37,927 nucleotides of DNA from an uncultured Erysipelotrichaceae bacterium (GTDB lineage Bacteria; Bacillota_I; Bacilli_A; RF39; UBA660). The notes beneath the pieces are model-generated. The model was not told the DNA's origin, made no database searches, and worked only from the letters and a program-made list of their open reading frames with translations. The stretch lies in the NCBI GenBank assembly GCA_902780395.1, contig CACZFH010000016.1:1-37927 (forward strand), in the 5' to 3' direction. Position numbers and translations under genes: made by a program. How positions within the stretch are numbered: position 1 is the first letter of the stretch; every line of letters starts with the position of its first letter. Positions 1-8,181 of the stretch are shown in pieces.

Positions 1-300
1 TGTATTGATGACAATTCCACTATTAGCACTTTTCCAACAGGCACTTATATTATTGTCAGTCAATTGCATAGCAACATTTACTAACAAAGGTATAAAGAAA
101 AGTATTATTAATGCCATAACGCTATTTTTTATCATTTTAGGTGTTTTTTCATCATCTGGATTCTTTAACATCATTGTTAGATTATATATTAAACTAACTA
201 TTGCTAATATTGGTCCAATAATCCAAATAATATTTACTATTCTTTTAGCAATATAGACAAATCCTCCAACTATACCACCAGAACAGCTCATTAATATCAT
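1..300 (-). CDS. Small two-TM membrane protein, C-terminus cut by window edge
   Basis: An open frame reads leftward from ATG at 300 and is still open at base 1 (100 codons seen). A site AAAGAG lies 10 bases upstream of the ATG; a second in-frame ATG is at 291. The visible protein starts MILMSCSGGIVGG, has one hydrophobic segment (about residues 20-42), a short polar loop containing KNPDDEKTPK, and a second hydrophobic segment (about 60-78), then a polar tail with a Cys-Trp pair. Two helices joined by a short charged loop recall VirB2/TrbC-like pilin subunits of type IV secretion and conjugation systems, but I do not recognise a specific family and this resemblance is only inference. The plus-strand frame at 5-256 is its shadow: it has no ribosome site, while this one has start, site and topology. 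It is separated from cdaR downstream on the opposite side by 111 bases. Confidence 0.6.
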   Translation of the reverse strand, partial: MILMSCSGGIVGGFVYIAKRIVNIIWIIGPILAIVSLIYNLTMMLKNPDDEKTPKMIKNSVMALIILFFIPLLVNVAMQLTDNNISACWKSANSGIVINT

Positions 301-382
301 ATTACCACATCTCTTTATAATTAGATTTTATCATAAAAAGAACAAAATCATAAATAAAACTAATAAATAATTAAATTAGTAA

Positions 383-411
383 GTAAAAGAAAAGACATAA
401 CAAAGTTATGC
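383..411 (-). terminator. Intrinsic terminator after cdaR
   Basis: On the minus strand the stem CATAAC/GTTATG closes a 3-base loop immediately after the cdaR stop and is followed by a T-rich tract (TCTTTTCTTTT). It ends the cdaA-cdaR unit. Confidence 0.7.
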
Positions 412-1767
412 CTATTTTTCACTAATACGAACTTTTATCTTCTTAGTTTTTGATTCATAAGATAATTTCAAATCAGATCCTGTTACTTGAACTTCTACTT
501 CATGTTCACCAACACCATAATTTTTCAAATCAACAAAAGCACTTATATCAGAAGCCGTAATACTATTAATAGATTCTTCACTACCTTTAACTACAACCGT
601 AACTTGTCTATCACTATCTGATAAAGCTTGAACTTTCAAATTATTGTCTAAATTCTGAGTCTGAACAGAAATATTTTCAAATTCTTTACTAGAAGAATTA
701 TCAAGGACAACCTTTACAATTAAAGTCTTAGAACTCAATTCCGTAATTCCTTTAGGTCGTTTTAAAGTAACATTATATTCTTTATCTTTATCCAATCCAT
801 TAACATCAATTGGTACCTCTAATTGCTGGATAGAATCTACCACATCTTGAGAACCATAAACTGTAATCTTAGAAATACTAGTTTCCATAGACTTAATAGA
901 TTTACCAAAAGCTAATTCTCCCTCAGGAACAATCTTAATAGGAATCTCTTTACTTGGAGAAATAATTTGAACATTTGCTGTAACAGTTTTAGGAACTATC
1001 TCAACATCAATAATATTACCATTATTATCATAAGCAACTAATGGAATATCTTTAACCATTATCTCTTCTGCCTTTGGATTAGGAATATTTTTAACGTCTA
1101 ATAAAGCCTTAACTGTCGCTACCTGATCTAACTTATATTGTGCTCCCTTAACAATAACATCACTACGATCTATCTCAATATCATTTATATATAATTTAGA
1201 ATCTAAACTATCTTGATTTAAAACATCAAATGTCAAAGCCCTATTTTCACTTACTTTTTCATATATAGTGACAGTTACTTGAGAAGGATCTAACTTATAA
1301 TCCAAAGACTTTAATCTTTGAGCATACTTTAAAGTAACCTTATGATTACCAGGCTTTAATCCTGTCAAATCAACACTAACTCCTTTAGAAGGAGATTGTT
1401 TTGCTAAAAAGATATGTCTTCTCTGACCAATTAAAGTAATATCAACAGATTCAGGTAATCCTTCAACCACATAACTCTCTTCATTATAAACAGCAGTTAC
1501 TGGTTGATCATATAAAATTTCTGCATACTGATTAATCATAACATTTGATTCTTGATCAATTAATATAAATACTAAAAATGATAGCACTAAACTTATAATA
1601 ATAAGAGATGATTTCTTATTAGATATCTTATCAAAAGACTGAACAAATTTCTTTCCAAAATCCATTAAACGAAGAATTAACTTCGTAATAGGAGTAATTA
1701 ACCACTTATCAAAGAACAAACCAATGTGACGAAATAATCGTACTATAATTCTACCTATCTTCTTCAT
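412..1767 (-). CDS. cdaR: CdaR/YbbR-domain regulator of diadenylate cyclase
   Basis: This 451-residue membrane-anchored protein carries several tandem YbbR-type beta repeats outside the membrane. After an unusually long basic cytosolic leader (about residues 1-52) there is one transmembrane helix (about 53-71), then roughly four repeats of 75-90 residues from about 75 to the end. In Firmicutes CdaR binds and modulates CdaA. The ATG at 1767 has an AGGAAGAG site four bases upstream and overlaps the end of cdaA by 17 bases, so translation is probably coupled. In most Firmicutes glmM follows cdaR; here a terminator follows and glmM is absent from the window. Family assignment is secure from gene order and repeat pattern; regulation of CdaA is inferred from the family. 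Confidence 0.88.
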   Translation of the reverse strand: MKKIGRIIVRLFRHIGLFFDKWLITPITKLILRLMDFGKKFVQSFDKISNKKSSLIIISLVLSFLVFILIDQESNVMINQYAEILYDQPVTAVYNEESYVVEGLPESVDITLIGQRRHIFLAKQSPSKGVSVDLTGLKPGNHKVTLKYAQRLKSLDYKLDPSQVTVTIYEKVSENRALTFDVLNQDSLDSKLYINDIEIDRSDVIVKGAQYKLDQVATVKALLDVKNIPNPKAEEIMVKDIPLVAYDNNGNIIDVEIVPKTVTANVQIISPSKEIPIKIVPEGELAFGKSIKSMETSISKITVYGSQDVVDSIQQLEVPIDVNGLDKDKEYNVTLKRPKGITELSSKTLIVKVVLDNSSSKEFENISVQTQNLDNNLKVQALSDSDRQVTVVVKGSEESINSITASDISAFVDLKNYGVGEHEVEVQVTGSDLKLSYESKTKKIKVRISEK

Positions 1768-2584
1768 ATATCTCTTCCTCGTTTATCTCATCTTCTTCAT
1801 AATCAGCATCTTGCTTAGGTTTTAACTCATCAATTAACATCATACGAACATCATCTAATGTTAAGTTATATAGCATTTCTCCTTTTAAAGCAATAGAGAC
1901 TCTTCCTGTTTCCTCAGAAACAACAATACAAATAGCATCTGTTTCTTCAGCAAGTCCTAAAGCCGCTCTATGACGAGTTCCTAATCGACGATTTATTTTA
2001 GAACTATTACTAGTTGGGAAAACAGCTCCTGCACAAGTAATTCTATCTCCTTGAATAATTACACCACCATCATGTAATGGATTTCCTTCATAGAAAATAG
2101 CAATTAACAAGTCACTAGATAAATCTGCATATAATTTCTTAGCTTTATCAATATAATTACCTAAACTAATATCTCTTTCAATAACAATTAATGCCCCTAT
2201 TCTTTCTTTTCTTAAATAATCAATAGCATTAATCATTTCATAAACCATTCGTTCTCTTTCATCAACAGTAAGAACTTTATGTCTACCTAATAATTGACTT
2301 CTACCTAATTGCTCTAATATAGTACGTATTTCTGGTTGAAAAATAATAATTAAAGCAACAGGCCCCCATTGAATAATATAATCTAATAAATATCCAACCG
2401 TAATAAAACCAAGCCAATCACTAATTACTTTCAATATAACAACAATAAAAACGCCCTTAAAAATCAAAGATAATTTTACATTATTCTTTATATTTTTAAG
2501 AATATAATAAAAAATAAACCAAACTAGGGAAATATCCACTAATTTGCGAACAACATTTATAATATCTGAAAATGTTATTAACAT
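1751..2584 (-). CDS. cdaA: Membrane diadenylate cyclase CdaA
   Basis: CdaA condenses two ATP into c-di-AMP, the second messenger that controls potassium and osmolyte homeostasis and wall integrity. Three N-terminal membrane helices (roughly residues 10-30, 40-58 and 64-84) precede a DisA_N/DAC domain (about 95-240) with the expected LHDG motif near 170 and GTRHRAA near 202-208. The A of the usual DGA signature is G here (DGG), a conservative change beside the catalytic Asp. The C-terminal tail is strongly acidic. The frame opens at a GTG (2587), but ATG at 2584 has GGAG eight bases upstream and is preferred, giving 277 residues. It is the first gene of a two-gene unit with cdaR and has its own promoter at 2641-2669. 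Confidence 0.92.
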   Translation of the reverse strand: MLITFSDIINVVRKLVDISLVWFIFYYILKNIKNNVKLSLIFKGVFIVVILKVISDWLGFITVGYLLDYIIQWGPVALIIIFQPEIRTILEQLGRSQLLGRHKVLTVDERERMVYEMINAIDYLRKERIGALIVIERDISLGNYIDKAKKLYADLSSDLLIAIFYEGNPLHDGGVIIQGDRITCAGAVFPTSNSSKINRRLGTRHRAALGLAEETDAICIVVSEETGRVSIALKGEMLYNLTLDDVRMMLIDELKPKQDADYEEDEINEEEIYEEDR

Positions 2585-2640
2585 CACGTCATCTCCTCAA
2601 TTTAAACTAGCATGGCATATCCAATCCCACACCTATTATT

Positions 2641-2669
2641 ATGATATCATTTTAAGAAATTTTTAGCAA
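2641..2669 (-). promoter_or_regulatory. Promoter for cdaA-cdaR
   Basis: TTGCTA (2664-2669) and TATCAT (2641-2646) are spaced by 17 bases and point to cdaA about 50 bases downstream. The -10 sits in the palindrome ATGATATCAT. Confidence 0.6.
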
Positions 2670-2682
2670 CCTTATAAGCAAC

Positions 2683-2709
2683 AAAAAAGCATTTCTTTAA
2701 AATGCTTTT
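2683..2709 (-). terminator. Intrinsic terminator of the RNB exonuclease gene
   Basis: The stem AAAGCATTT/AAATGCTTT forms over the stop codon, which lies at the loop, and is followed by a run of T on the minus strand. Confidence 0.7.
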
Positions 2710-4937
2710 CTTTCTTTCTTAATTTTAGCCAAAGTCTTAGTACGTACATTAGAGTTACTATTATCATCAATGTAATTTTCATCAATTTTCTCTAAAACCT
2801 TAAAATATACTATATTATTCTCACTATCAGTATTTAATACTTTTAATCTTAATCGATCTCCTAAATAGTAATCATCTTCTCCATCTAAAGATAACATAGT
2901 ATACTGTTTCGGATTATATGTATATTTTCCTTCAAGAGTATCAACTTTAACTTTTCCTTCTAATAAATTATCTAATATAATATGAATAAATCTCCCATCA
3001 AAGGAAAAAATAGTACCAGTATATTCTTCACCAATATGCTTATCAAAATACATACAAGTTTCAAGATTAAATACCTTTCTTTCAATTATCTCACTAACTA
3101 TTTCTTTATTAGTAGCTTGCTTAGCATATCTTGGTAATATAGTAGTCCAATAACGAATTGCTTTTTTTCTCTTTTCCTCATCAGGTTCAAAAAAACAATC
3201 ATCAAGTACACGACTATTAATATCATCTGATAATCTTCTAATAGGAGAAGTATTATGTCCATAACAAAATACTCCTAATCCAAAATGGTAACTATTATCA
3301 ACACTATAATAAGCACGAGACATACATTGAATAAATTGAGGCATCAAAACCATCGATAAAGGACCTAAACTCGTAATATAATCACTTAAACTCTGTAATT
3401 TTGTCTTTGAACCACAACCAGCATAATAAAATTGTTTTCCTAAAGCATTTAGTAAAAGGAAGAATTCATTAAGTTTTTTTTGATCAATATCGTCTTCTAC
3501 CCTATATATACAAGGTACATGATTTTCTCTCATAATATTAATAAAAGCTTTATTTCCTTCAATCATAAATTCTTCTATAATAATTTCTGCATTTTTTTGA
3601 TACTTTATTTTTGGCTCTATTGGTTCTTTATTCTCATCTCGATAAAAATCAACTTCTGGATTGTTAATAAGTAATGCACCTAACTCACTGCATTCTCTCT
3701 TATGACGCAATAGTTGAGCAAAATCATTCATAGCATACAAAGTAGGAACAAATTCTTCATATTCAGGATCAACAATTCCTTTATAAAAAATGTCATTTAC
3801 CTTCTCATAAGTCATCCCTATTCTAGAACAAATAACCCCTTTTACCAATTTTTTTTGAACAATATTGCCTTTTTCATCATATTCAATTAAGACAGATTTT
3901 GTCAAACGCTCAACCCCATCAAACAAAGAACAAATACCACTACTCAACTCTCTAGGAAGCATAGGTTCTACACCGCCTCCAAAATAATAACTATTGCCTT
4001 TCCTAATAGCATCTTTATGAATAGGAGAATTTGTTGGAACATAAGCAGGTGTATCTTCTATATGAACTCCTAACAAAAAATGTCCATTTTCAAGTTTCTT
4101 TAAAGATATACAATCATCTTTATCTTTTGTATCAGCACCATCAATAGAAAAAATCTCCCAATCTGTAAAGTCATATCGCCCAACTTTATCGCTTTCCGTA
4201 ACAGACAACTTAATAGTTTTCAATTGTTCTAAGCTTTTCTTACTAAAGCCAACAGGCATACCATATTTAACTGCTTCCAAATAAGTTCTCTCTTGAGGAT
4301 CATCCTTATGATTAAAAAGCTTCTCAACCTTACCTTGATAAAAATTAGTAGATGAAGTCTCTTGCAAAGAAACCAAAGCTATTTGACCGTGGGTCAAATC
4401 TTTTTCATCCAAACAAATAGTAATACCTCTTTTCTTCTTATCCAAAGGATTCAAAAAGAAAACATCCTTTTCACGAGTAATTGTACCAACAATATTATGT
4501 AGTACTCTATAAATAACCTTTACAACTCTAGCATTTTCTTTATCTAAAATCTCAATTAATACTTCATCACCATCAATAGCCTCTTGCTTTTGTTTACAAT
4601 CAATAGCATATTCCTTTTCCGAACAAACATAGTTACTATCACGATCAAAATAAGAACAATCATTTATAACAATACCATCACCATTAGATTTAGCATAATA
4701 TTTACCAACACGATATGGACTTTTAGATAAAAGCATATATTTCTTATCTGGAGTTTCATAATAATCATAATCCTTCACTCCGAAATCTAAAGCCTCTAAA
4801 ACTTTTTTCTTTTCAGCATTAGTAAATGATCCATCAAGATATTTACCTTTAATCTTATTTTCAACAGCATGAAAAATTTCATCAATTGTAAGTGGCTTTT
4901 TTGCCTTTTGAAAAATTGAATCTAAATATTCTCTCAT
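2697..4937 (-). CDS. Divergent RNase R/RNase II (RNB) family exoribonuclease
   Basis: A 746-residue 3'-5' exoribonuclease of the RNB family, clearly a diverged paralog of the rnr gene at 20003. An N-terminal winged-helix-like region (1-70) is followed by cold-shock type OB folds (about 75-230), the RNB catalytic domain (about 255-590) and an S1 domain (about 640-725), ending in a short basic tail. The four metal-binding Asp of the RNB motif are kept with canonical spacing (D266, D272, D274, D275), and the SPIRR motif of the active site is present, although flanking residues differ (HNTSPIRRLSDD instead of the usual HFTSPIRRYPD). It should therefore be catalytically competent. ATG at 4937 has GGGGGA upstream. 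It is transcribed alone, ending at its own terminator. Whether it prefers structured RNA like RNase R cannot be told from sequence. Confidence 0.88.
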   Translation of the reverse strand: MREYLDSIFQKAKKPLTIDEIFHAVENKIKGKYLDGSFTNAEKKKVLEALDFGVKDYDYYETPDKKYMLLSKSPYRVGKYYAKSNGDGIVINDCSYFDRDSNYVCSEKEYAIDCKQKQEAIDGDEVLIEILDKENARVVKVIYRVLHNIVGTITREKDVFFLNPLDKKKRGITICLDEKDLTHGQIALVSLQETSSTNFYQGKVEKLFNHKDDPQERTYLEAVKYGMPVGFSKKSLEQLKTIKLSVTESDKVGRYDFTDWEIFSIDGADTKDKDDCISLKKLENGHFLLGVHIEDTPAYVPTNSPIHKDAIRKGNSYYFGGGVEPMLPRELSSGICSLFDGVERLTKSVLIEYDEKGNIVQKKLVKGVICSRIGMTYEKVNDIFYKGIVDPEYEEFVPTLYAMNDFAQLLRHKRECSELGALLINNPEVDFYRDENKEPIEPKIKYQKNAEIIIEEFMIEGNKAFINIMRENHVPCIYRVEDDIDQKKLNEFFLLLNALGKQFYYAGCGSKTKLQSLSDYITSLGPLSMVLMPQFIQCMSRAYYSVDNSYHFGLGVFCYGHNTSPIRRLSDDINSRVLDDCFFEPDEEKRKKAIRYWTTILPRYAKQATNKEIVSEIIERKVFNLETCMYFDKHIGEEYTGTIFSFDGRFIHIILDNLLEGKVKVDTLEGKYTYNPKQYTMLSLDGEDDYYLGDRLRLKVLNTDSENNIVYFKVLEKIDENYIDDNSNSNVRTKTLAKIKKERKAF

Positions 4938-4977
4938 TTTCTATCCCCCATAAAATTAAAATAGCACAAAAAGAACA

Positions 4978-5003
4978 AAAAAAAAAGACTATTAGTCTCT
5001 TTT
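4978..5003 (-). terminator. Intrinsic terminator after the DUF378 gene
   Basis: An AAAAGAGACT/AGTCTTTTTT hairpin with a 3-base loop overlaps the stop codon and runs into a long T tract on the minus strand. Confidence 0.75.
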
Positions 5004-5198
5004 AAAGTCTAAATGTGCCATTAATAAGCCAATATTAATGATTCCACTAATTCCTACTAGAGCATATATTATTCTTTCAAACATAGTAGAGCTTCCAAAC
5101 AAAAAAGCTACTAAATTAAAGTCTAATAGTCCAATCATTCCCCAATTAACAGCACCTATAATAGTAACTACTAATAATACTTTTTGAAACATTTCCAT
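4992..5198 (-). CDS. DUF378 small membrane protein
   Basis: This 68-residue protein has two hydrophobic helices (about residues 5-30 and 40-62) with the AVNWGMIGL segment and the later GISGIINIGLL segment typical of DUF378 (YuzA-like) proteins. Its molecular function is unknown. ATG at 5198 follows an AGGAGG site at seven bases. It lies between the anchored NlpC/P60 gene and the RNB exonuclease gene, each separated from it by a terminator, so it is probably a single-gene transcript. Confidence 0.85.
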   Translation of the reverse strand: MEMFQKVLLVVTIIGAVNWGMIGLLDFNLVAFLFGSSTMFERIIYALVGISGIINIGLLMAHLDFKRD

Positions 5199-5226
5199 GT
5201 CATAACCTCCTAATAATAGGATGTAC

Positions 5227-5257
5227 CAAAAAAGAATTATCTATACAAGATAATTCT
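5227..5257 (-). terminator. Intrinsic terminator after the NlpC/P60 gene
   Basis: The perfect 9-bp stem AGAATTATC/GATAATTCT with a 7-base loop and following T tract (minus strand) lies directly after the stop codon. Confidence 0.8.
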
Positions 5258-6281
5258 ATTGAATTCTTCGAACTGATATTACATGTGTTCCACTACCTCT
5301 AGTCCAAGCAGCAACATCACTTGCAATAACTCCTTGTCTAGGATTAGTAGCATGAACCATTTGTCCTCCACCAACATATAAAGCTGAATGGGTTGGGGAT
5401 CCATCTACATAACCCCAACTTAGAATATCACCAGGTTGAGCTTCTTCATATGAAACAGCTACCCCATCATAAATTTGTGTAGAAGAACTCCTACTAACAT
5501 GAATTCCTACTTGTGAATACACATATTGTACAAAACCACTACAATCAAATCCATAAGAACCATTTCCACCTGCTACATAAGGAGAACCTATTAATGAATA
5601 AGCAATTGAAACTAAATCTCCTCCACTAGCATTAGGTGGTAAATTAGAATAAGTATACCCCGTTTGTCTAAATGAGACTACTGGTGGTGGAGCAACAACC
5701 TCCAATACGAAACTATGATTTGTTTCATTACCATTTTTATCTTTAGCTTTAACGACAATTTCATGTTCCCCAACATCATCTATTACAGCTGGATCATAAT
5801 CAAAATGATAATATGAAACACTATCATCTAATACTTCACTTAAGTATCCTATATCCCCATCTACATCATCATAAATAGATTGAATATTACTAGTAAGATC
5901 ATAATCATCTCCTCTAGTAATCGTCACTTTTTCTTCTTTTAATTCTATAGCCGGTGCTACAGTATCAACTACTGCTAAAACAATAGGAACCTCTTTAACC
6001 ACATTTTCCTTCTTAACAGTTAAAAGGACTTCTTGTTCACCAACCATACTCGTATCAATTTCATTTTTAACTGATACTATTTCCCCTTCTACATCCTTTA
6101 TAAATTCATGTATATCATAATTACCACTACCATATTCTATAGCTGCATTCTTTTTAACAACTACCTTAATACTTTCATAAACAGTATAATTATGATAAAC
6201 AAAACAACTATAAAATAGTAATAAGGACAATAACATCAAAGATATTATTTTAATCTTCGAGGGTCCATCAATAGTTTTCAT
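5256..6281 (-). CDS. Membrane-anchored NlpC/P60 peptidoglycan hydrolase with Ig-like domain
   Basis: The 341-residue protein has a single N-terminal membrane helix (about 11-31), so it is anchored outside the cell. Residues 40-105 and 110-197 look like two Ig-like/DUF5011-type beta modules (GDDYDL... and VGEHEIVVKAKDKNGN), and the C-terminal NlpC/P60 papain-like domain (about 220-341) has the catalytic Cys in DCSGF (C247) and His in THSALYVG (H298), with H310 as the likely third polar residue. Enzymes of this type cut gamma-D-Glu-diamino acid bonds in wall stem peptides. The start has GGGAGGA upstream and a strong promoter at 6311-6339. It is probably a monocistronic wall-remodelling gene. 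The exact bond cut is inferred from the family. Confidence 0.9.
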   Translation of the reverse strand: MKTIDGPSKIKIISLMLLSLLLFYSCFVYHNYTVYESIKVVVKKNAAIEYGSGNYDIHEFIKDVEGEIVSVKNEIDTSMVGEQEVLLTVKKENVVKEVPIVLAVVDTVAPAIELKEEKVTITRGDDYDLTSNIQSIYDDVDGDIGYLSEVLDDSVSYYHFDYDPAVIDDVGEHEIVVKAKDKNGNETNHSFVLEVVAPPPVVSFRQTGYTYSNLPPNASGGDLVSIAYSLIGSPYVAGGNGSYGFDCSGFVQYVYSQVGIHVSRSSSTQIYDGVAVSYEEAQPGDILSWGYVDGSPTHSALYVGGGQMVHATNPRQGVIASDVAAWTRGSGTHVISVRRIQ

Positions 6282-6310
6282 AAATAACTTTTCCTCCCTG
6301 AATGACGTTT

Positions 6311-6339
6311 AGTATAACATAATCTATTCCTAATGTCAA
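6311..6339 (-). promoter_or_regulatory. Promoter for the NlpC/P60 gene
   Basis: A perfect TTGACA (6334-6339), 17-base spacer and TATACT (6311-6316) preceded by TGT, giving an extended -10. The start codon is 30 bases downstream. Confidence 0.85.
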
Positions 6340-6410
6340 AAATCATCATCCTACCATTATAATGACTAAAAACAATATCTTTTATACACATTTAAAAAAA
6401 AATAATCTTC

Positions 6411-7754
6411 TTACTCTCTTTTAGATAGTTCAACAACCTTTCTCCATAATAAAGGACCCACTATCCCATTAACATCAAAACCATAATCTTTTTGAAGCTT
6501 TAATACTGATTTTTCTGTTAAATCATCAAATATCCCATTTACCCTAACTCCTGGAATGGAATGATCAAATTGACATATTCTTAACAAAAATCTTTGAAAT
6601 CTAATCACATCATCTCCTGATGAACCCCTCATTAAAAACGTATCAGGATATAATTCATCTATATATACTTGGTTTTCTTTTGGAAAAGATTTTAATATTT
6701 TTTGATAAACTTCTCTAAGTACTTTCCAATCTCTATATGTAAAGACACCAGTCACAGGCAATTTATATTTTTCCTGAAAAGCTTTCACCATCGTAATAGA
6801 ATTATCATTATAAATAGAATTTGTTTGAAGTCTAGGAATATCTGGATCCAAAAATGCAATAGCATCCAAATAATAATGAATATATTCAACCTCTATCCCA
6901 GTATCACCATAATTTAATTCATCTTCATATAAAAAAGTAGCCTCATTTTCTGATAAACCTTCAGAATACAAATCAGAAAGTTTTTTAACACTAGTATAAA
7001 TATACTTAATTTTATACCAAGTTGCTTTATCAACAACACCAGTTACAGGTAAACTAAAAATCTCTTGAAACTTACGAACAGCTAATCTCGTTTCCTCATC
7101 ATAAATGCCCAAAGTAGAAGTAATAGTTGGAATAGCTGGATAGTTTTGACGAATCCTTCTCAAATCGCGCTGAATAGCCAAAACAGGATTACCAGCACTT
7201 CCCAATCCAACTTCATATCCAGGATATCCAACAACATCTCCAACTACTGCATTATAGCGAATAGAAATATCACTTCCATAATAGTATTTCAAAATGCTAA
7301 GAGCAGTTTTACCTTGATTAGCTAAAGAAACACTTCCCCATTGTGAAAGACCATCACATTGGGTTTTTCTCCCATCACAATAAGGAGTAAAATAAGGCTG
7401 AATTTGATTCCCTTTAACAATATAATTATTAAAAATATCTTCTACAATATTATTAATATTTTCATAAGTAGAACGATTCTCAACAAATGCTTGATCATAA
7501 ACAGGAGAAGAAGTAATATCAAAAGAATACCCCTTACTACGATACCACTCATTATAAATACGATTCATTGTAAAAGAAATAATAGCATAAATATTAGCAG
7601 TTAATGAAGCTACTGGCCAAGTAGGATAAATCTCACTGCTCGCTACATTAGAAATATAGTCTGTAAAAGGTATAGTAATATTCCTTGCATACTCATTAGG
7701 TTTTCCTAAATGAACAGTAATTGTATTAGGTACAATAGGATATCTAATAGCCAT
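6411..7754 (-). CDS. SpoIID-like domain plus three peptidoglycan-binding domains
   Basis: The 447-residue protein has no signal peptide. Residues 1-165 form a conserved N-terminal region ending in YCDG...CDGLSQWG followed by LANQGKTALSILKYYYG, the signature of the C-terminal part of SpoIID/LytB-type proteins. Three PG_binding_1 modules follow (about 183-250, 280-348 and 373-443), each with the Lys/Val-FQ...GVVDK/GVFTYRDW pattern. Proteins of this architecture are widespread in Clostridia-like Firmicutes, often called peptidoglycan-binding protein; a role on the wall or spore cortex is plausible but export is not evident. AGGAGG precedes the ATG, which overlaps the upstream gene by 11 bases, so the LysM gene, the 129-residue gene and this one form one translation-coupled unit. 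Confidence 0.78.
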   Translation of the reverse strand: MAIRYPIVPNTITVHLGKPNEYARNITIPFTDYISNVASSEIYPTWPVASLTANIYAIISFTMNRIYNEWYRSKGYSFDITSSPVYDQAFVENRSTYENINNIVEDIFNNYIVKGNQIQPYFTPYCDGRKTQCDGLSQWGSVSLANQGKTALSILKYYYGSDISIRYNAVVGDVVGYPGYEVGLGSAGNPVLAIQRDLRRIRQNYPAIPTITSTLGIYDEETRLAVRKFQEIFSLPVTGVVDKATWYKIKYIYTSVKKLSDLYSEGLSENEATFLYEDELNYGDTGIEVEYIHYYLDAIAFLDPDIPRLQTNSIYNDNSITMVKAFQEKYKLPVTGVFTYRDWKVLREVYQKILKSFPKENQVYIDELYPDTFLMRGSSGDDVIRFQRFLLRICQFDHSIPGVRVNGIFDDLTEKSVLKLQKDYGFDVNGIVGPLLWRKVVELSKRE

Positions 7755-8133
7755 TAATTCCTCCTATAGTACGAATTGTTTGAACAACACAAACATCATT
7801 ATACATATTTACTGAATATTCATGAAGCAATTTTTCACCATCATAAGCTGTAATAGAATAAGTAATAGATTTTGGAATAATTAAGTTATTAGAATCAAAT
7901 ATAGGTGCCGGTAAAAAAAGCGTTTCTATCATTCCCGAGCGATCTGTATATCCTTCATAGAAAACAACTTTCTGATCACCAATCAAAGTACTAACAATTA
8001 CTTTTAAACCACCAACAGGCAAGGCTTCACTAGCAGCATATGCTCTTATTTTTAATCTTCCTTCCCCAGAATTATCTTTTAGAAACAATTGATACGTTTC
8101 ATTATACTTTTTCTCAAATTCTTGTATTTTCAT
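7744..8133 (-). CDS. Small beta-rich protein between two wall-binding genes
   Basis: The frame opens further upstream, but ATG at 8133 has GGGAGG seven bases before it and the extra 16 residues look random, so I use 8133 (129 residues). The sequence is mostly predicted beta strands with the pattern GRLKIRAYAA...ALPVGGLKVIVST...YTDRSGMIETLFLPAP, which resembles a carboxypeptidase-regulatory or transthyretin-like fold in which a short loop is presented. No catalytic residues are visible and there is no signal peptide. Its gene lies between the LysM gene and the SpoIID-like/PG-binding gene and overlaps the latter by 11 bases, so it probably acts with them on the wall. Function unknown; the fold is inference. 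Confidence 0.72.
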   Translation of the reverse strand: MKIQEFEKKYNETYQLFLKDNSGEGRLKIRAYAASEALPVGGLKVIVSTLIGDQKVVFYEGYTDRSGMIETLFLPAPIFDSNNLIIPKSITYSITAYDGEKLLHEYSVNMYNDVCVVQTIRTIGGINGY

Positions 8134-8181
8134 AATACCTCCCAAAATAGATTTATGAAAATAATAGAAAAATATAACCAA

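Noticed and set aside
5..256. Plus-strand hydrophobic frame of 83 residues
   Set aside because: It is antisense to the clear minus-strand frame with ribosome site and start at 300; hydrophobic codons read in reverse often look hydrophobic too.
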